From: an uncultured Corynebacterium sp.
GTDB taxonomy: Bacteria > Actinomycetota > Actinomycetes > Mycobacteriales > Mycobacteriaceae
Direction of reading: 5' to 3'
Length of the DNA: 64,000 nucleotides
Assembly: GCF_946221935.1 (NCBI RefSeq)
Contig: NZ_CAMIGN010000004.1
Location: forward strand, 74,171 to 138,170
Shown here piece after piece: positions 37,809-46,649 of the stretch (the stretch's first letter is position 1; each line of letters begins with the position of its first letter). A program made the position numbers and the translations under genes. Below the pieces are notes generated by a model. That model saw only the letters and a list, made by a program, of their open reading frames with translations. It ran no database searches and was not told the DNA's origin.

Positions 37809-38123
37809 TTAGAAGCCCAGGCCGTTCATGCCCTGGGACAGCGGGCCCATCTTCTCCTCAGCCAGGGTCTGCAACTTCTGGTTCGCATCCTTGAACGCGC
37901 CGAGCAGCAGGTCCTTGAGGGTGTCGATATCTTCTGGGTCGACGATCTTGGGGTCGATCTCCATGTCGGTGACCTCGCCGGTGCCGGCGACGGAGATGGT
38001 GACCAGGCCGTTGCCTGCCTCGCCCTTAACGGTGGAAGCTGCGATCTCGCGCTGTGCTTCCTGCAGCTGTGCCTGTACCTGCTGTGCCTGCTGCATTAGC
38101 TGGTTCATGTCTGGCTGGCTCAT
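37809..38123 (-). CDS. YbaB/EbfC nucleoid-associated protein
   Basis: 104 aa, DNA-binding protein of the EbfC family. N-terminal helix rich in Gln (MNQLMQQAQQVQAQLQEAQREIA), central TVKGEAGNGLVTISVAGTGEVTDMEIDP and the C-terminal LKDLLLGAFKDANQKLQTLAEEKM helix match the family. It lies between dnaX and recR as in many bacteria. Good ribosome binding site (GAAAGG) upstream. Confidence 0.95.
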   Translation of the reverse strand: MSQPDMNQLMQQAQQVQAQLQEAQREIAASTVKGEAGNGLVTISVAGTGEVTDMEIDPKIVDPEDIDTLKDLLLGAFKDANQKLQTLAEEKMGPLSQGMNGLGF

Positions 38124-38255
38124 GTGTTTTTACCTTTCGTTGGTGTTTTTCATGGGGTGTTTTCCATGCTTGGATTTTGCTCTTCCACAACTCTACCGGT
38201 CGGTCCCGACAGGCGTGTTAGGCGCCGTCGCGTGTGGTCGCTGTGGTGTTCACGC

Positions 38256-40910
38256 TTAGCGAACTCGCTCCGCGCCGAGGCTCTTTTCGATCAGCTCACC
38301 TGCGATTTCCAATGGTGTGCGGTGATCGCGCTCGCCGGGGGCGCGCTCGATGTCTGCGAGCAGCTCGTCGCGTTCTCTTTGTTCATTTCTTTGTGACGCC
38401 CCCTCGCTCTCCTTTCCCCCAATCTCACGTTGGGGTTGCGGGAGGTTCTCCGCTGGCTGAGGTTCGGCCTCCATGGGTTCCGGCGGTAGCGGAGCATCGG
38501 CCGCATAGTCCCGAGCTGAGTCGGCGGGGTTGGCAGCGGAAGCGGCAGCGCTGCCGTCCCAAGTGTCGACTGGGCCGTCGGCAAAAGCATCAGCAGGCGG
38601 CTCATCGGGCAAAGGCACTCCGTTAAAGCCATTTTCCATGTTGTACTTTTTGCGTGCTTTGGCTCGCTCGGCGCGCGCACGCCAGCCGGAGTTCGGATCG
38701 TCCTGCGCAGGAGTATCCGTTTGGTTGACATCAGCATTGGATTTAGCGTTGGCCTTGGCGTTGACCTTGGCCGTGGCGCCACCGTTGCGGTGAGAGTGCG
38801 AGGCTTTGCGCATCGCTTCTTCCATCGCGCGGGCTCGTTCCAGGGCACTGTTGGCGGCACTGCGGGAGGCCACCGCATCCATCGGGGTTTCCGCTGGTAC
38901 GGGGTTCACCGGGGTGGAGGAAGGAGTGGCAGTGGGCGCCGTGGACGTCGGGGCTGTTTCCTGATCCTCACCGGCGGCGGGCTGAGCCTCCGCCGGTTCA
39001 GCTTTTCCCTTTGCATCGCCTCCTGCGGCTTCGTCCCCAACAGGTTTTCCGCTGACGTAGACCACGATGCGGGCTGGGCTCCCCGTGACGGTTTTGATCG
39101 CCTCCGAGTAGACGCCTGCGTTTTTCTGCCCACCGACAAGGCGCGCCAACGATCCGGTGTGGTGGTTCACATGCAGTTCGCCTGCAGTGGGCTGGGTTGC
39201 ACGCGGGCTTGCTCCCCGTAGCGCAATCCAGGCGCTCAGGTCCTTGTCATGGACGGCATCCATGATCCGCGCCCATGTTTCCGAGTCCATTGCCGTCGGC
39301 GCAGGCTCGGCGGGAGCGGAGTCAGTCGTCTCCGTAGATTCTGCCGTAGCAGCAGGCTCTGCCTGAGCCGCTGGAGCCACTGGTTCCGTCGGCTCCTTTG
39401 GTACCACTGGTTCTGCTGGTCCAGCTGATCCTGCTTGTTCCGCAGCTCCGGCTCTGCGGTGGCGTTGCATGATGTCCCGAGCCCGGCGCGCCTCAGCGAT
39501 TGCCGGGGATTCTTCCCCTGCAATCGGTTCTGTGACCGGTGCACCAGTCTCCTCGGGCTTAGGCTGCTCAGGCTGTATTTGCTGTGGCTGCTGTAGCTGC
39601 CGCGGCTGTTGCGACTGTTGCGCTTGCTCGTCGGGCTGTTCCTCCGGTGCGGGTTGGCCTGGCTGATCCGGCTGGGTCGCAGCTTTCCTCCGGCGCGCAA
39701 ACATTTCCGCTCGACTAGCGCGCACACCGGTGCCGGTACCCGCGCTGGTAGCTGCGCCTCCGCGCCCCTTTTCCAAAGCCTCCACGCGCTGCGCCAGTGC
39801 TTCCACTGTCATACCCGCAGCGGGCAGCGCCATGCGGGCACATAGAATCTCCAGCAGCAGTCGCGGCGCCGTCGCCCCGCGCATTTGTGCCAGCCCTTCA
39901 TTTACCAGGGAAGCACAGCGGGTCAGCGTCGCTTGCCCCATCTTTTCCGACTGCTCACGCAAGGTCTCACGGGACTCCTCCGGCGCATTTACCAGCCCCC
40001 GGTCGAAGGCATCAGGCACGGCCTGCACCACCAGCAAGTCACGGAAACGATCCAACAAGTCCTCGCCGAATCTGCGCGGGTCATAGCCTGCATCGATCAC
40101 CTCGTCGACCACGGCGAACAATGCCGCGGAGTCATGCTCCGCCAGCGCGTCCACGGCACGGTCGATCAGGGTGGAATCCGTCACTCCCAGCAGAGCGAGC
40201 GCGCGGTTATATGTCACGCCTTCCGGCCCGGCACCGGCGAGCAGCTGATCCATGATGGATAGCGAATCGCGTGGCGACCCGCCGCCCGCACGGATGACCA
40301 GCGGATATACGGCATCTTCCACCGGCACGCCTTCACCGGACACCACCGATTCCAACAGCCCGCGCATATCCGGCGGCGCCAGCAAGCGGAAGGGATAGTT
40401 GTGGGTACGCGAACGAATCGTCTGCAGCAGCTTTTCCGGCTCAGTCGTGGCGAAGATGAAGATCAGGTGCTCCGGTGGCTCCTCCACAATCTTCAGCAGA
40501 GCATTGAAACCTGCCGTGGAGATCATGTGCGCCTCGTCGATAATAAACACCCGGTAGCGCGATTCCGCTGGCGCGTAGAAAGCACGTTCGCGCAGTTCAC
40601 GCATATCGTCCACACCGTTATGCGTCGCCGCGTCCAGCTCCGTGACGTCCAGGTTTCCCGGCCCGCCCGGCGCCAGTGATACGCAAGACTCGCACACCCC
40701 GCACGGCGTAGACGTCGGCCCCTTTACGCAGTTCAGAGAGCGCGCCAAAATGCGCGCGGAGGAAGTCTTACCGCAACCGCGCGGCCCCGAAAACAGATAT
40801 GCGTGGTTAATCCGCCCGCTATCCAGCGCCACGGACAGCGGTTCGGTCACGTGAGATTGCCCCACGACCTCGGCAAATGTTGCCGGACGGTATTTCCTAT
40901 AAAGTGCCAC
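38256..40910 (-). CDS. dnaX: DNA polymerase III subunit gamma/tau
   Basis: 884 aa clamp-loader ATPase. Walker A SGPRGCGKTS (residues 41-50), zinc module Cys61/Cys70/Cys73/Cys76, Walker B/DEAH-like FIIDEAHM, and sensor motifs in the first 370 residues. The remaining 500 residues are the tau-type tail, with a Pro/Gln-rich tract (QQSQQPRQLQQPQQIQ), an Ala/Glu/Pro-rich region, a small globular domain (AWIALRGASPRATQPTAGELHVNHHTGSLARLV) and charged repeats. GTG 40910 has TAGGCT (40917-40922 complement) 6 nt upstream, suggesting leaderless transcription. First gene of the dnaX-ybaB-recR group. Confidence 0.97.
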   Translation of the reverse strand: MALYRKYRPATFAEVVGQSHVTEPLSVALDSGRINHAYLFSGPRGCGKTSSARILARSLNCVKGPTSTPCGVCESCVSLAPGGPGNLDVTELDAATHNGVDDMRELRERAFYAPAESRYRVFIIDEAHMISTAGFNALLKIVEEPPEHLIFIFATTEPEKLLQTIRSRTHNYPFRLLAPPDMRGLLESVVSGEGVPVEDAVYPLVIRAGGGSPRDSLSIMDQLLAGAGPEGVTYNRALALLGVTDSTLIDRAVDALAEHDSAALFAVVDEVIDAGYDPRRFGEDLLDRFRDLLVVQAVPDAFDRGLVNAPEESRETLREQSEKMGQATLTRCASLVNEGLAQMRGATAPRLLLEILCARMALPAAGMTVEALAQRVEALEKGRGGAATSAGTGTGVRASRAEMFARRRKAATQPDQPGQPAPEEQPDEQAQQSQQPRQLQQPQQIQPEQPKPEETGAPVTEPIAGEESPAIAEARRARDIMQRHRRAGAAEQAGSAGPAEPVVPKEPTEPVAPAAQAEPAATAESTETTDSAPAEPAPTAMDSETWARIMDAVHDKDLSAWIALRGASPRATQPTAGELHVNHHTGSLARLVGGQKNAGVYSEAIKTVTGSPARIVVYVSGKPVGDEAAGGDAKGKAEPAEAQPAAGEDQETAPTSTAPTATPSSTPVNPVPAETPMDAVASRSAANSALERARAMEEAMRKASHSHRNGGATAKVNAKANAKSNADVNQTDTPAQDDPNSGWRARAERAKARKKYNMENGFNGVPLPDEPPADAFADGPVDTWDGSAAASAANPADSARDYAADAPLPPEPMEAEPQPAENLPQPQREIGGKESEGASQRNEQRERDELLADIERAPGERDHRTPLEIAGELIEKSLGAERVR

Positions 40911-40954
40911 GAACCTAGCCTACATTCCGCCTGCGACGACCCATTACGGTTGGT

Positions 40955-41641
40955 CTAGCGCCAGATGTCATTGATATTGACGCCCTCACGTACCAACCGC
41001 TCCTGCACCGCGGCTACACCGGCCGTCTGCGCCAGCTCCAGCTCTTCATCGGTGAGCATCACCAGCTGAGCTGCGATGGTCAGTCGGCCAGGGTGCGTGA
41101 ACTCCACGTCCGCGTCATCTTCCTTGGAGTGGCGGCTCGCTCCGCCAGAGGTGACTTCGTGAACGTGCGGCACGCCATCGTCCCATACGTACGGCACAAC
41201 CAACAGGCCATTGCGGGCGGTGATCTTCCGCTCGGATTCCGCATCCATCTGCTGGACAACGTCGGGCAGGAGCGTGCCGGGTTGCGGCGGCCAGTGAGTT
41301 GGATCCTGGGAGATCATCGAGGCTGCATGTGCCAACAAATCAGCAGCGGTATCGTCGTGTCCGCTGACCACCGTCAGCAATTCGACGCGCAGATCGGAAC
41401 CGTCCTCGGTCTGCAGGCCGGATTCCATGCGCCCCGCGTCGATGGTCATGGCAACCGTCTCAGCCAGCACGGCCTCTACAGCGCCATCCTGGGACGAGAG
41501 GTTTTGATCCGTGGGGGCGTCACCAAGAAACACCTCGGCGACAGCGAACTCGGGGAAGGAATCGTTGATCCTGCGGCGTGCGATGGTCGGCTCGCCGGGC
41601 AGCAACCCCTGAACCCAAACGAATGTTTCTTCGGTGTTAAT
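40955..41641 (-). CDS. Suppressor-of-fused-like domain protein, possible AUU start
   Basis: 228 aa if translation starts at ATT 41641. The sequence has the look of SUFU-domain proteins (PGEPTIARRRINDSFPEFAVAEVFLG, NGLLVVPYVWDDGVPHVHEV, and AQLVMLTDEELELAQTAGVAAVQERLV). The family is of unknown function in bacteria, sometimes linked to polymorphic toxin immunity. The only good Shine-Dalgarno, AGGAGG (complement of 41648-41653), lies 6 nt upstream of an in-frame ATT at 41641; the first conventional start, TTG 41605, has no properly spaced site. It sits between dnaX and aspT. Family assignment is moderate. Confidence 0.6.
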   Translation of the reverse strand: MNTEETFVWVQGLLPGEPTIARRRINDSFPEFAVAEVFLGDAPTDQNLSSQDGAVEAVLAETVAMTIDAGRMESGLQTEDGSDLRVELLTVVSGHDDTAADLLAHAASMISQDPTHWPPQPGTLLPDVVQQMDAESERKITARNGLLVVPYVWDDGVPHVHEVTSGGASRHSKEDDADVEFTHPGRLTIAAQLVMLTDEELELAQTAGVAAVQERLVREGVNINDIWR

Positions 41642-41703
41642 GGCGATCCTCCTGCTTAATGGCGCTCACTGTGGGGCTAACCCTTGGTTGGTTCCAGTGG
41701 GAT

Positions 41704-42987
41704 CTAGCGCTGCCCGGCGGCGTGCTCGACCATCTCAATGGCGGCGTAAAGCACACAGGTGGCGAAGCCATCCATGGCAACCTCTAGTTGCTCGATCGTC
41801 GGCATGGAGGGAGCCAGGCGCAGATTGCGGTCGTTGGGATCCTGCTTCAGCGGGTATGTAGAGCCCGCTGCGGTGAGGGCCACGCCGGCCTTCTTGGCCA
41901 GCTCCACCACCCGAGAAGCGGTGCCATCTAGCAGGTTCACAGAAATGAAGTAGCCACCCTCCGGCACGGTCCACTCGGCAACATTGGCCTCGCCCAGGCG
42001 GCGCTCCAGGATCTCCACCACACGGGTGAATTTCGGTCCCAGCGAACCTGCGTGCTTGCGCATGAGGTCGCGTACGCCCTCGGCATCCTTCAGGAACTGT
42101 AGGTGGGCAAGCTGGTTGACCTTGTTCGGCCCGATACCGCGCACGTTCGCGATCTTCTTGTACCACTCCAGGTTCTCCGTGGAGGAAGCAAAGAAGGCTA
42201 GGCCAGAGCCCGCGAGAGTGATCTTGGAGGTGGAAGACATAGCCCAGAAACGGTTCGGGTTGCCCGCCTTCTCGGCTACGTCGAGGATGTTGATGATCTC
42301 TGGGAACTCGTCGGTCAGGGTGTGGACTGCGTAGGCGTTGTCCCACACGATGCGGAAATCCGGCGCACCGGTTTCCATTGCAGCCAGGGCCTCCGCAGTC
42401 TGCTGGGAGTAGGTCACACCAGTCGGGTTGGCGAACATCGGCACGGCCCACATGCCCTTGACCGCCGGATCCTTCGCCAGCTCGCGTACCTGATCCATGT
42501 CGGGGCCTTCGTCTGTCATATCGACGGTAACCATCTCAAAGCCGAATAGTTCCGTAATGGAATGGTGGCGGTCGTAGCCCGGCACAGGGCAGATCCACTT
42601 GAGCTTTTCTTCCGCAGACCATGGACGCTCAGAATCGTTTGTGCCGAAGGTGTATGCCCAACTGATGAGGTCGAACATGATGTTCAGGCTGGAGGAATCG
42701 CCAGCGATGACGTTCTCCACCGGCAGACCCAGCACATCGGCCCACAGCTCGCGAATCTCGGTCAGTCCTACGCCACCGCCGTAGTTGCGTACATCCAATC
42801 CCGAAGGGGAGGTGAAGTTCTCCCCCGGCAGGCTCAGCAGATCAACCGAGAAATCGAGCTGCTCCGCCGACGGCTTGCCGCGCGTGAGATCCAGGTTCAA
42901 GCCCTTAGAATGTAGTTCTTCGTAAGCCTGGCGCACATCCTCTTTCATGCTGAGGAGGAGGTCGGTGTTGACGTTATCGATGTTCAT
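41704..42987 (-). CDS. aspT: Aspartate aminotransferase, class Ic (AspT type)
   Basis: 427 aa from ATG 42987. PLP enzyme interconverting aspartate/2-oxoglutarate and oxaloacetate/glutamate. PLP lysine in MSSTSKITLAGSGLAF, DNAYAVHTL substrate loop, and RLAPSMPTIEQLEVAM with the carboxylate-binding Arg. This compact sequence type, exemplified by the C. glutamicum enzyme, differs from classical class Ia/Ib transaminases. GGGAGAG lies upstream. The long upstream reading frame (to 43194) is noncoding. Adjacent to dnaX as in C. glutamicum (from memory). Confidence 0.95.
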   Translation of the reverse strand: MNIDNVNTDLLLSMKEDVRQAYEELHSKGLNLDLTRGKPSAEQLDFSVDLLSLPGENFTSPSGLDVRNYGGGVGLTEIRELWADVLGLPVENVIAGDSSSLNIMFDLISWAYTFGTNDSERPWSAEEKLKWICPVPGYDRHHSITELFGFEMVTVDMTDEGPDMDQVRELAKDPAVKGMWAVPMFANPTGVTYSQQTAEALAAMETGAPDFRIVWDNAYAVHTLTDEFPEIINILDVAEKAGNPNRFWAMSSTSKITLAGSGLAFFASSTENLEWYKKIANVRGIGPNKVNQLAHLQFLKDAEGVRDLMRKHAGSLGPKFTRVVEILERRLGEANVAEWTVPEGGYFISVNLLDGTASRVVELAKKAGVALTAAGSTYPLKQDPNDRNLRLAPSMPTIEQLEVAMDGFATCVLYAAIEMVEHAAGQR

Positions 42988-43192
42988 AAAATGTCTCTCC
43001 CGCTTGTGGCGTACTGGATTTAGCCGTACTGGATTTAGCTTTGTGTGCAAGTCTAACTGAACCCTCGGACAGCGCACCGGCACCCACATCTGCAGTGCTA
43101 CGGGCTGACGGTTAGGATATCGACAGGCTGCGAGGGACAAGCAGCGGTGTAGCACCGCGCGAACCACCGGGTTTAGTTGGAAAGGACTCACC

Positions 43193-44236
43193 ATGGCAAA
43201 GCACGAACCAAACCGGATCCGGGTCCCCGTCGAACGAGCTATCCGCGAGTGTCGCCTTTATGTACAGGGCAAGCAGTACCCAGGTCAGGCCAACTACATC
43301 ACGGCTCTCAAGGACATCGAGGAGCTGTCGGATGGCACCAGTCAGGACTTTGTCATGGTGACCCTGGAGGAGCCCTCCGAGGAACAGATGCTGCGTGTCG
43401 CCCAGCGCTATGGCGTCGACGAACTGATTGTTGAAGATGCCGTCAATGCCCACCAGCGTGCAAAGGTGGAGCGCTACGAGGATCAGCTGTTTTCTGTCAT
43501 CCGCTCCGTCCAATATGCGGATAACCAGGACATCATCGACCGGCGCGACATCATTCAAACCGGCGAAGTGCAGATGGTCATTGGCCGGAAGTTCATCATC
43601 GTCATTTCCCATGGCACGGATCTCCCGAACCCTGAGATGCGGCTCCACCAGGCTCCGGAGCTACGCAGCAAAGGGCCGCTCTCTATTGCGTGGGCTATCT
43701 CGGATTATCTAGTCGACGAGTACACACGCATCGCCGAACAGCTCGAAACCCGGGTCGATGATCTCGAAGAGGAGGTCTTCACCCTCCGCGACGAGTTCGA
43801 CATCGAGAACATCTACACCCTCAAGCGCGAGATCTTGGAAATGCGGCATGCTATCGACCCACTGATCCCCGCCCTGCGCGCGTTGATCCAAAATCATAAG
43901 GACCTCACGTCCAAGCAGATTCGGGCCTTCTTCCGCGATGTGCTGGATCACGCCATGCTGGCAAAGGACAAGATCGATTCCTTCGACGAGCGCCTATCGT
44001 CCCTTATTCAGGCGGGTTCGGCGATCATTTCCTTGCGTCAAAACCAAGATATGCGCACGATTTCCGCGGTCGTCGGTATGGCCGCCGCCCCGACAATGAT
44101 TGCGGGTGTGTACGGCATGAACTTCGAAAACATGCCTGAGCTGCAGTGGCACTACGCGTACTACGTCTGCTTAGCGGCGATGGTTGGCGTAGTCGCGTTG
44201 ATGTGGTGGTGGTTTAAGCACAACAACTGGCTATAG
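43193..44236 (+). CDS. corA: CorA-type magnesium/cobalt transporter
   Basis: 347 aa. A large cytoplasmic N-terminal domain with long helices (residues 1-285), then two C-terminal membrane helices. The selectivity motif YGMNF precedes the periplasmic loop ENMPELQWHY, and the protein ends in a basic tail WWWFKHNNWL. CorA forms pentameric channels for Mg2+ influx. The start has GAAAGGA upstream. No Mg riboswitch was recognised in the 200-bp upstream region. Confidence 0.94.
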   Translation: MAKHEPNRIRVPVERAIRECRLYVQGKQYPGQANYITALKDIEELSDGTSQDFVMVTLEEPSEEQMLRVAQRYGVDELIVEDAVNAHQRAKVERYEDQLFSVIRSVQYADNQDIIDRRDIIQTGEVQMVIGRKFIIVISHGTDLPNPEMRLHQAPELRSKGPLSIAWAISDYLVDEYTRIAEQLETRVDDLEEEVFTLRDEFDIENIYTLKREILEMRHAIDPLIPALRALIQNHKDLTSKQIRAFFRDVLDHAMLAKDKIDSFDERLSSLIQAGSAIISLRQNQDMRTISAVVGMAAAPTMIAGVYGMNFENMPELQWHYAYYVCLAAMVGVVALMWWWFKHNNWL

Positions 44237-44531
44237 CCTAGCTCCCGAGCCCCGTCCCCCGGTAATAGATAAAAAAGGGGACCCCGCGCACCCGTCAGAG
44301 CTCGTTGACCCTTGCTGCATTCCTGCCCTGGGGGAGTTCACAAGATACACGCCGCGCGGAATCCGCTGCCCATACTAACTCACGTGCACTCGTTGTTCCA
44401 AAGGCCTACTCTTCTTCCCTATTGACGCCCACTTTCCAGGCGCCAGCACCCGATTTGGAAACCACAGGCCGCGTTGTGTAACCTGTCACGAGTACGTCAG
44501 AGCCATTGCTTTTAGCTCTGCCGTTCGGCAT
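44237..44531. other. Intergenic region with SRP RNA between corA and tRNA-Ser
   Basis: The first part contains the minus-strand SRP RNA with its terminator. The remaining about 165 bp up to the tRNA (44365-44531) carry one GGCGTCA-type motif (44423-44429, reverse) and a probable minus-strand -10 (TAGTAT, complement near 44372-44380). No protein gene was found. Confidence 0.5.
44276..44362 (-). ncRNA. ffs: Signal recognition particle RNA (4.5S type)
   Basis: The minus strand carries the universally conserved apical part of domain IV: CAGGGCAGGAATGCAGCAAG, followed by the closing strand GGTCAACGAGCTC. The outer stem pairs CCGCGC with GCGCGG. The RNA ends CCCC followed by T6 (complement of 44271-44280), acting as terminator. 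It is the scaffold for Ffh in co-translational targeting. Ends are approximate by a few bases. Confidence 0.9.
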
Positions 44532-44620
44532 GGAGGATTCGACTAGCGGCCTATGTCACACGCCTGGAACGCGTGCGGGAGTCACATCCCTCGTGGGTTC
44601 AAATCCCACATCCTCCGCCA
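44532..44620 (+). tRNA. tRNA-Ser (GGA)
   Basis: Acceptor GGAGGAT/ATCCTCC, anticodon stem CACGC/GCGTG with loop CTGGAAC (anticodon GGA), long class II variable arm, T-loop TTCAAAT and encoded CCA at 44618-44620. Confidence 0.95.
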
Positions 44621-44624
44621 TTTG

Positions 44625-44668
44625 AAACCGGCGCCCCCAAAGTTTTAATTTCCGGGGGCGCCGGTTTT
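44625..44668 (+). terminator. Terminator after tRNA-Ser
   Basis: A 14-bp GC-rich stem (AAACCGGCGCCCCC with GGGGGCGCCGGTTT) around an A/T-rich loop, ending in TTTT. It is placed 4 bp after the tRNA. Confidence 0.85.
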
Positions 44669-44731
44669 CGCATTCTCACTGATTCACCAAACCCGCCCAC
44701 ACTGCCCGGCCCGTGCCTTAGTTTGGAATGC

Positions 44732-45577
44732 ATGAACGCACCGAGCACGCCGACGAGCACTCCCCCCACCACTGCCCCTCTCGTCACCACGGAATACTCC
44801 GAGTCCATTCCCGGCCTCGTTCACGTCCGCCTGAACCGCCCCAACAAGCTGAACTCTCTGACGATCGACCTGCTCCAGCAGCTCATCGATACCGCACACA
44901 CGCTTCGCCGCGACCGCTCCGTCCGCGCCGTCATCCTCTCCGGCACAGACGGCAATTTCTCCTCCGGTCTGGACTTCGCGGATACCCTGAAAAGCCCACC
45001 CCGTATGCTTTCGCATTTCATCCCGCGTCCCCTGCGCGGCACCAACACTTTCCAGGAAGCGCCGTGGGCGTGGCGTCGTCTGCCGTTTCCGGTGATTGCC
45101 GCGGTAGAGGGCTACTGTTTCGGCGGTGGTGTCCAGATCGCTCTTGGTGCGGACTTTAGGTTTACTAGCAATGACGCCCACTGGTCCGTGTTGGAAGCTA
45201 AATGGGGCCTGGTGCCGGACATGTCGGGGATCATGTCCCTCAAGCAATTGCTGCCGGTTGACGTGGTGAAAAAGCTGGCCATGACCGGGGAGACCTTCTC
45301 CGGGGAACGCGCCGCGGAGCTAGGGCTGGCCGAGGTGGCCGAGGATCCACTGGCAGCGGCAGAAGAACTAGCGCGAAAGATCATAGAGCGCTCGCCGGAT
45401 TCGGTGGCCTTGGCGAAGAAGCTGGTCGACGAGACGTGGGAACTCGGGCCGCGGCGTACCTTCGCCAAGGAGCGGTTGCGCCAGGCACGGCTGCTGGTCA
45501 GCAAAAATGCGGCTATAGCGCGGAAGGCTGCGCAGAAGAAGGTCCCGCCGAAGTTCCGCCCCCGCGCGGTGCGCTAA
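44732..45577 (+). CDS. Enoyl-CoA hydratase/isomerase (crotonase) family protein
   Basis: 281 aa from ATG 44732; upstream in-frame codons run through the tRNA and are noncoding. Oxyanion-hole motifs NLSSGLDF-like ([13 protein letters not shown]) and the second one in [19 protein letters not shown]; the second usual catalytic Glu position lies in [13 protein letters not shown]. The substrate is an acyl-CoA of unknown type. The last 40 residues are basic. It converges with gluQRS, overlapping by 4 bp. Confidence 0.88.
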   Translation: MNAPSTPTSTPPTTAPLVTTEYSESIPGLVHVRLNRPNKLNSLTIDLLQQLIDTAHTLRRDRSVRAVILSGTDGNFSSGLDFADTLKSPPRMLSHFIPRPLRGTNTFQEAPWAWRRLPFPVIAAVEGYCFGGGVQIALGADFRFTSNDAHWSVLEAKWGLVPDMSGIMSLKQLLPVDVVKKLAMTGETFSGERAAELGLAEVAEDPLAAAEELARKIIERSPDSVALAKKLVDETWELGPRRTFAKERLRQARLLVSKNAAIARKAAQKKVPPKFRPRAVR

Positions 45578-46578
45578 TCCACAGGTGTCCAGGTGACTGG
45601 CTCGCGGGGCAGCTGCTCCGGCTCGAAGGTCGCCAGCAGCTCGGCGGGTTGCACCCCTCCGGCCGCGCGGATATCCACCGCCGGCCCCAGCGATTCCGCG
45701 ATCCACAGCAACATCCCTTCCGCCCCGCCGGGGAAGTCCCGAAGCGTGACGGCCCCGTCCCGCTTCGCCAAACGCTTGCTGTCGGGCCCCATCACCAGCG
45801 GAACGTGTACATACTCCACGGGTGGAAGTCGCAACAGGTGCGCAAGGTACGCCTGCCGAGGGGCGGAGCTCAGCAGGTCATCCCCGCGCACAACCTGCCC
45901 CACCCCGGCCAGCGCATCATCGACGACAACTGCCAGGTTGTAGGCGTAATCCCGGTTCACCGCCTCGTGGCCGACAGCGCCGGCATTGCCCGCGCCCTTG
46001 GGAGCGTTTCCACCGCGCCGCAGCACCATGTCATCCACCACCCCGCGGTACGCTCCGCCCCCACGCCGGCCTGCAGCGAAGCTTTCGCGGACTTCCCATT
46101 CTCCAACGCTCGCGCGCAGTCTCAGTGCCGGTACGCGCCCCCGCTCCGCCAGCTCCGCGCGCTTCGCCGCCCGCGCCGACTCACCTAAGTCTCGACACGT
46201 TCCCGGGTATGCCCCCGGTGCGGCGTGCGGCGCACGAACTGCCTCCGCGATGTCCTTCCGCGAGCAATAGCACTCGTACACGAGCCCTTGTTCGCGCAGA
46301 TCGTTTAACGCTTTTTCGTACTCCGACCAGGTTTCTTGTTGACGCCGAATTTCCCCATCGTAAGTGATCCCCATAGTGGAAAGGTCCAGTAGTTGCTGAT
46401 GCGCAGCGGCTTCAGAGGACCTCTGAGCATCAATATCGTCGACGCGCATCAGAAACTCGCGGCCTTCATGCTTCGCGAACATCCACGCCAGCACAGCAGT
46501 CCGAAAATTCCCCAGGTGCAGATCCCCGGAGGGGCTGGGCGCGTACCGCCCCGCCCCTCGCTGCATCAGATCCTCCAT
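45574..46578 (-). CDS. gluQ: Glutamyl-Q tRNA(Asp) synthetase
   Basis: 334 aa, lacks an anticodon-binding domain as expected for the GluRS paralogue that attaches glutamate to queuosine in tRNA-Asp. HIGH-like [17 protein letters not shown]-like KRLAKRDGA, and zinc ligands CYC near 108-112 with a later Tyr and Cys (GAYPGTC). Start ATG 46578 has AGGAGG 8 nt upstream. A basic/Gly-rich insertion (RRGGGAYRG ... [14 protein letters not shown]) lies around 175-200. A queuosine-inserting enzyme (tgt) is 1.7 kb away, which supports the role. Confidence 0.92.
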   Translation of the reverse strand: MEDLMQRGAGRYAPSPSGDLHLGNFRTAVLAWMFAKHEGREFLMRVDDIDAQRSSEAAAHQQLLDLSTMGITYDGEIRRQQETWSEYEKALNDLREQGLVYECYCSRKDIAEAVRAPHAAPGAYPGTCRDLGESARAAKRAELAERGRVPALRLRASVGEWEVRESFAAGRRGGGAYRGVVDDMVLRRGGNAPKGAGNAGAVGHEAVNRDYAYNLAVVVDDALAGVGQVVRGDDLLSSAPRQAYLAHLLRLPPVEYVHVPLVMGPDSKRLAKRDGAVTLRDFPGGAEGMLLWIAESLGPAVDIRAAGGVQPAELLATFEPEQLPREPVTWTPVD

Positions 46579-46649
46579 GCCAACGCCTCCTGTTCCGCTT
46601 CCCTGGCAAGGCTACCCGTGGATCTGTCATACTTTTAAGCCAAAGGGGG

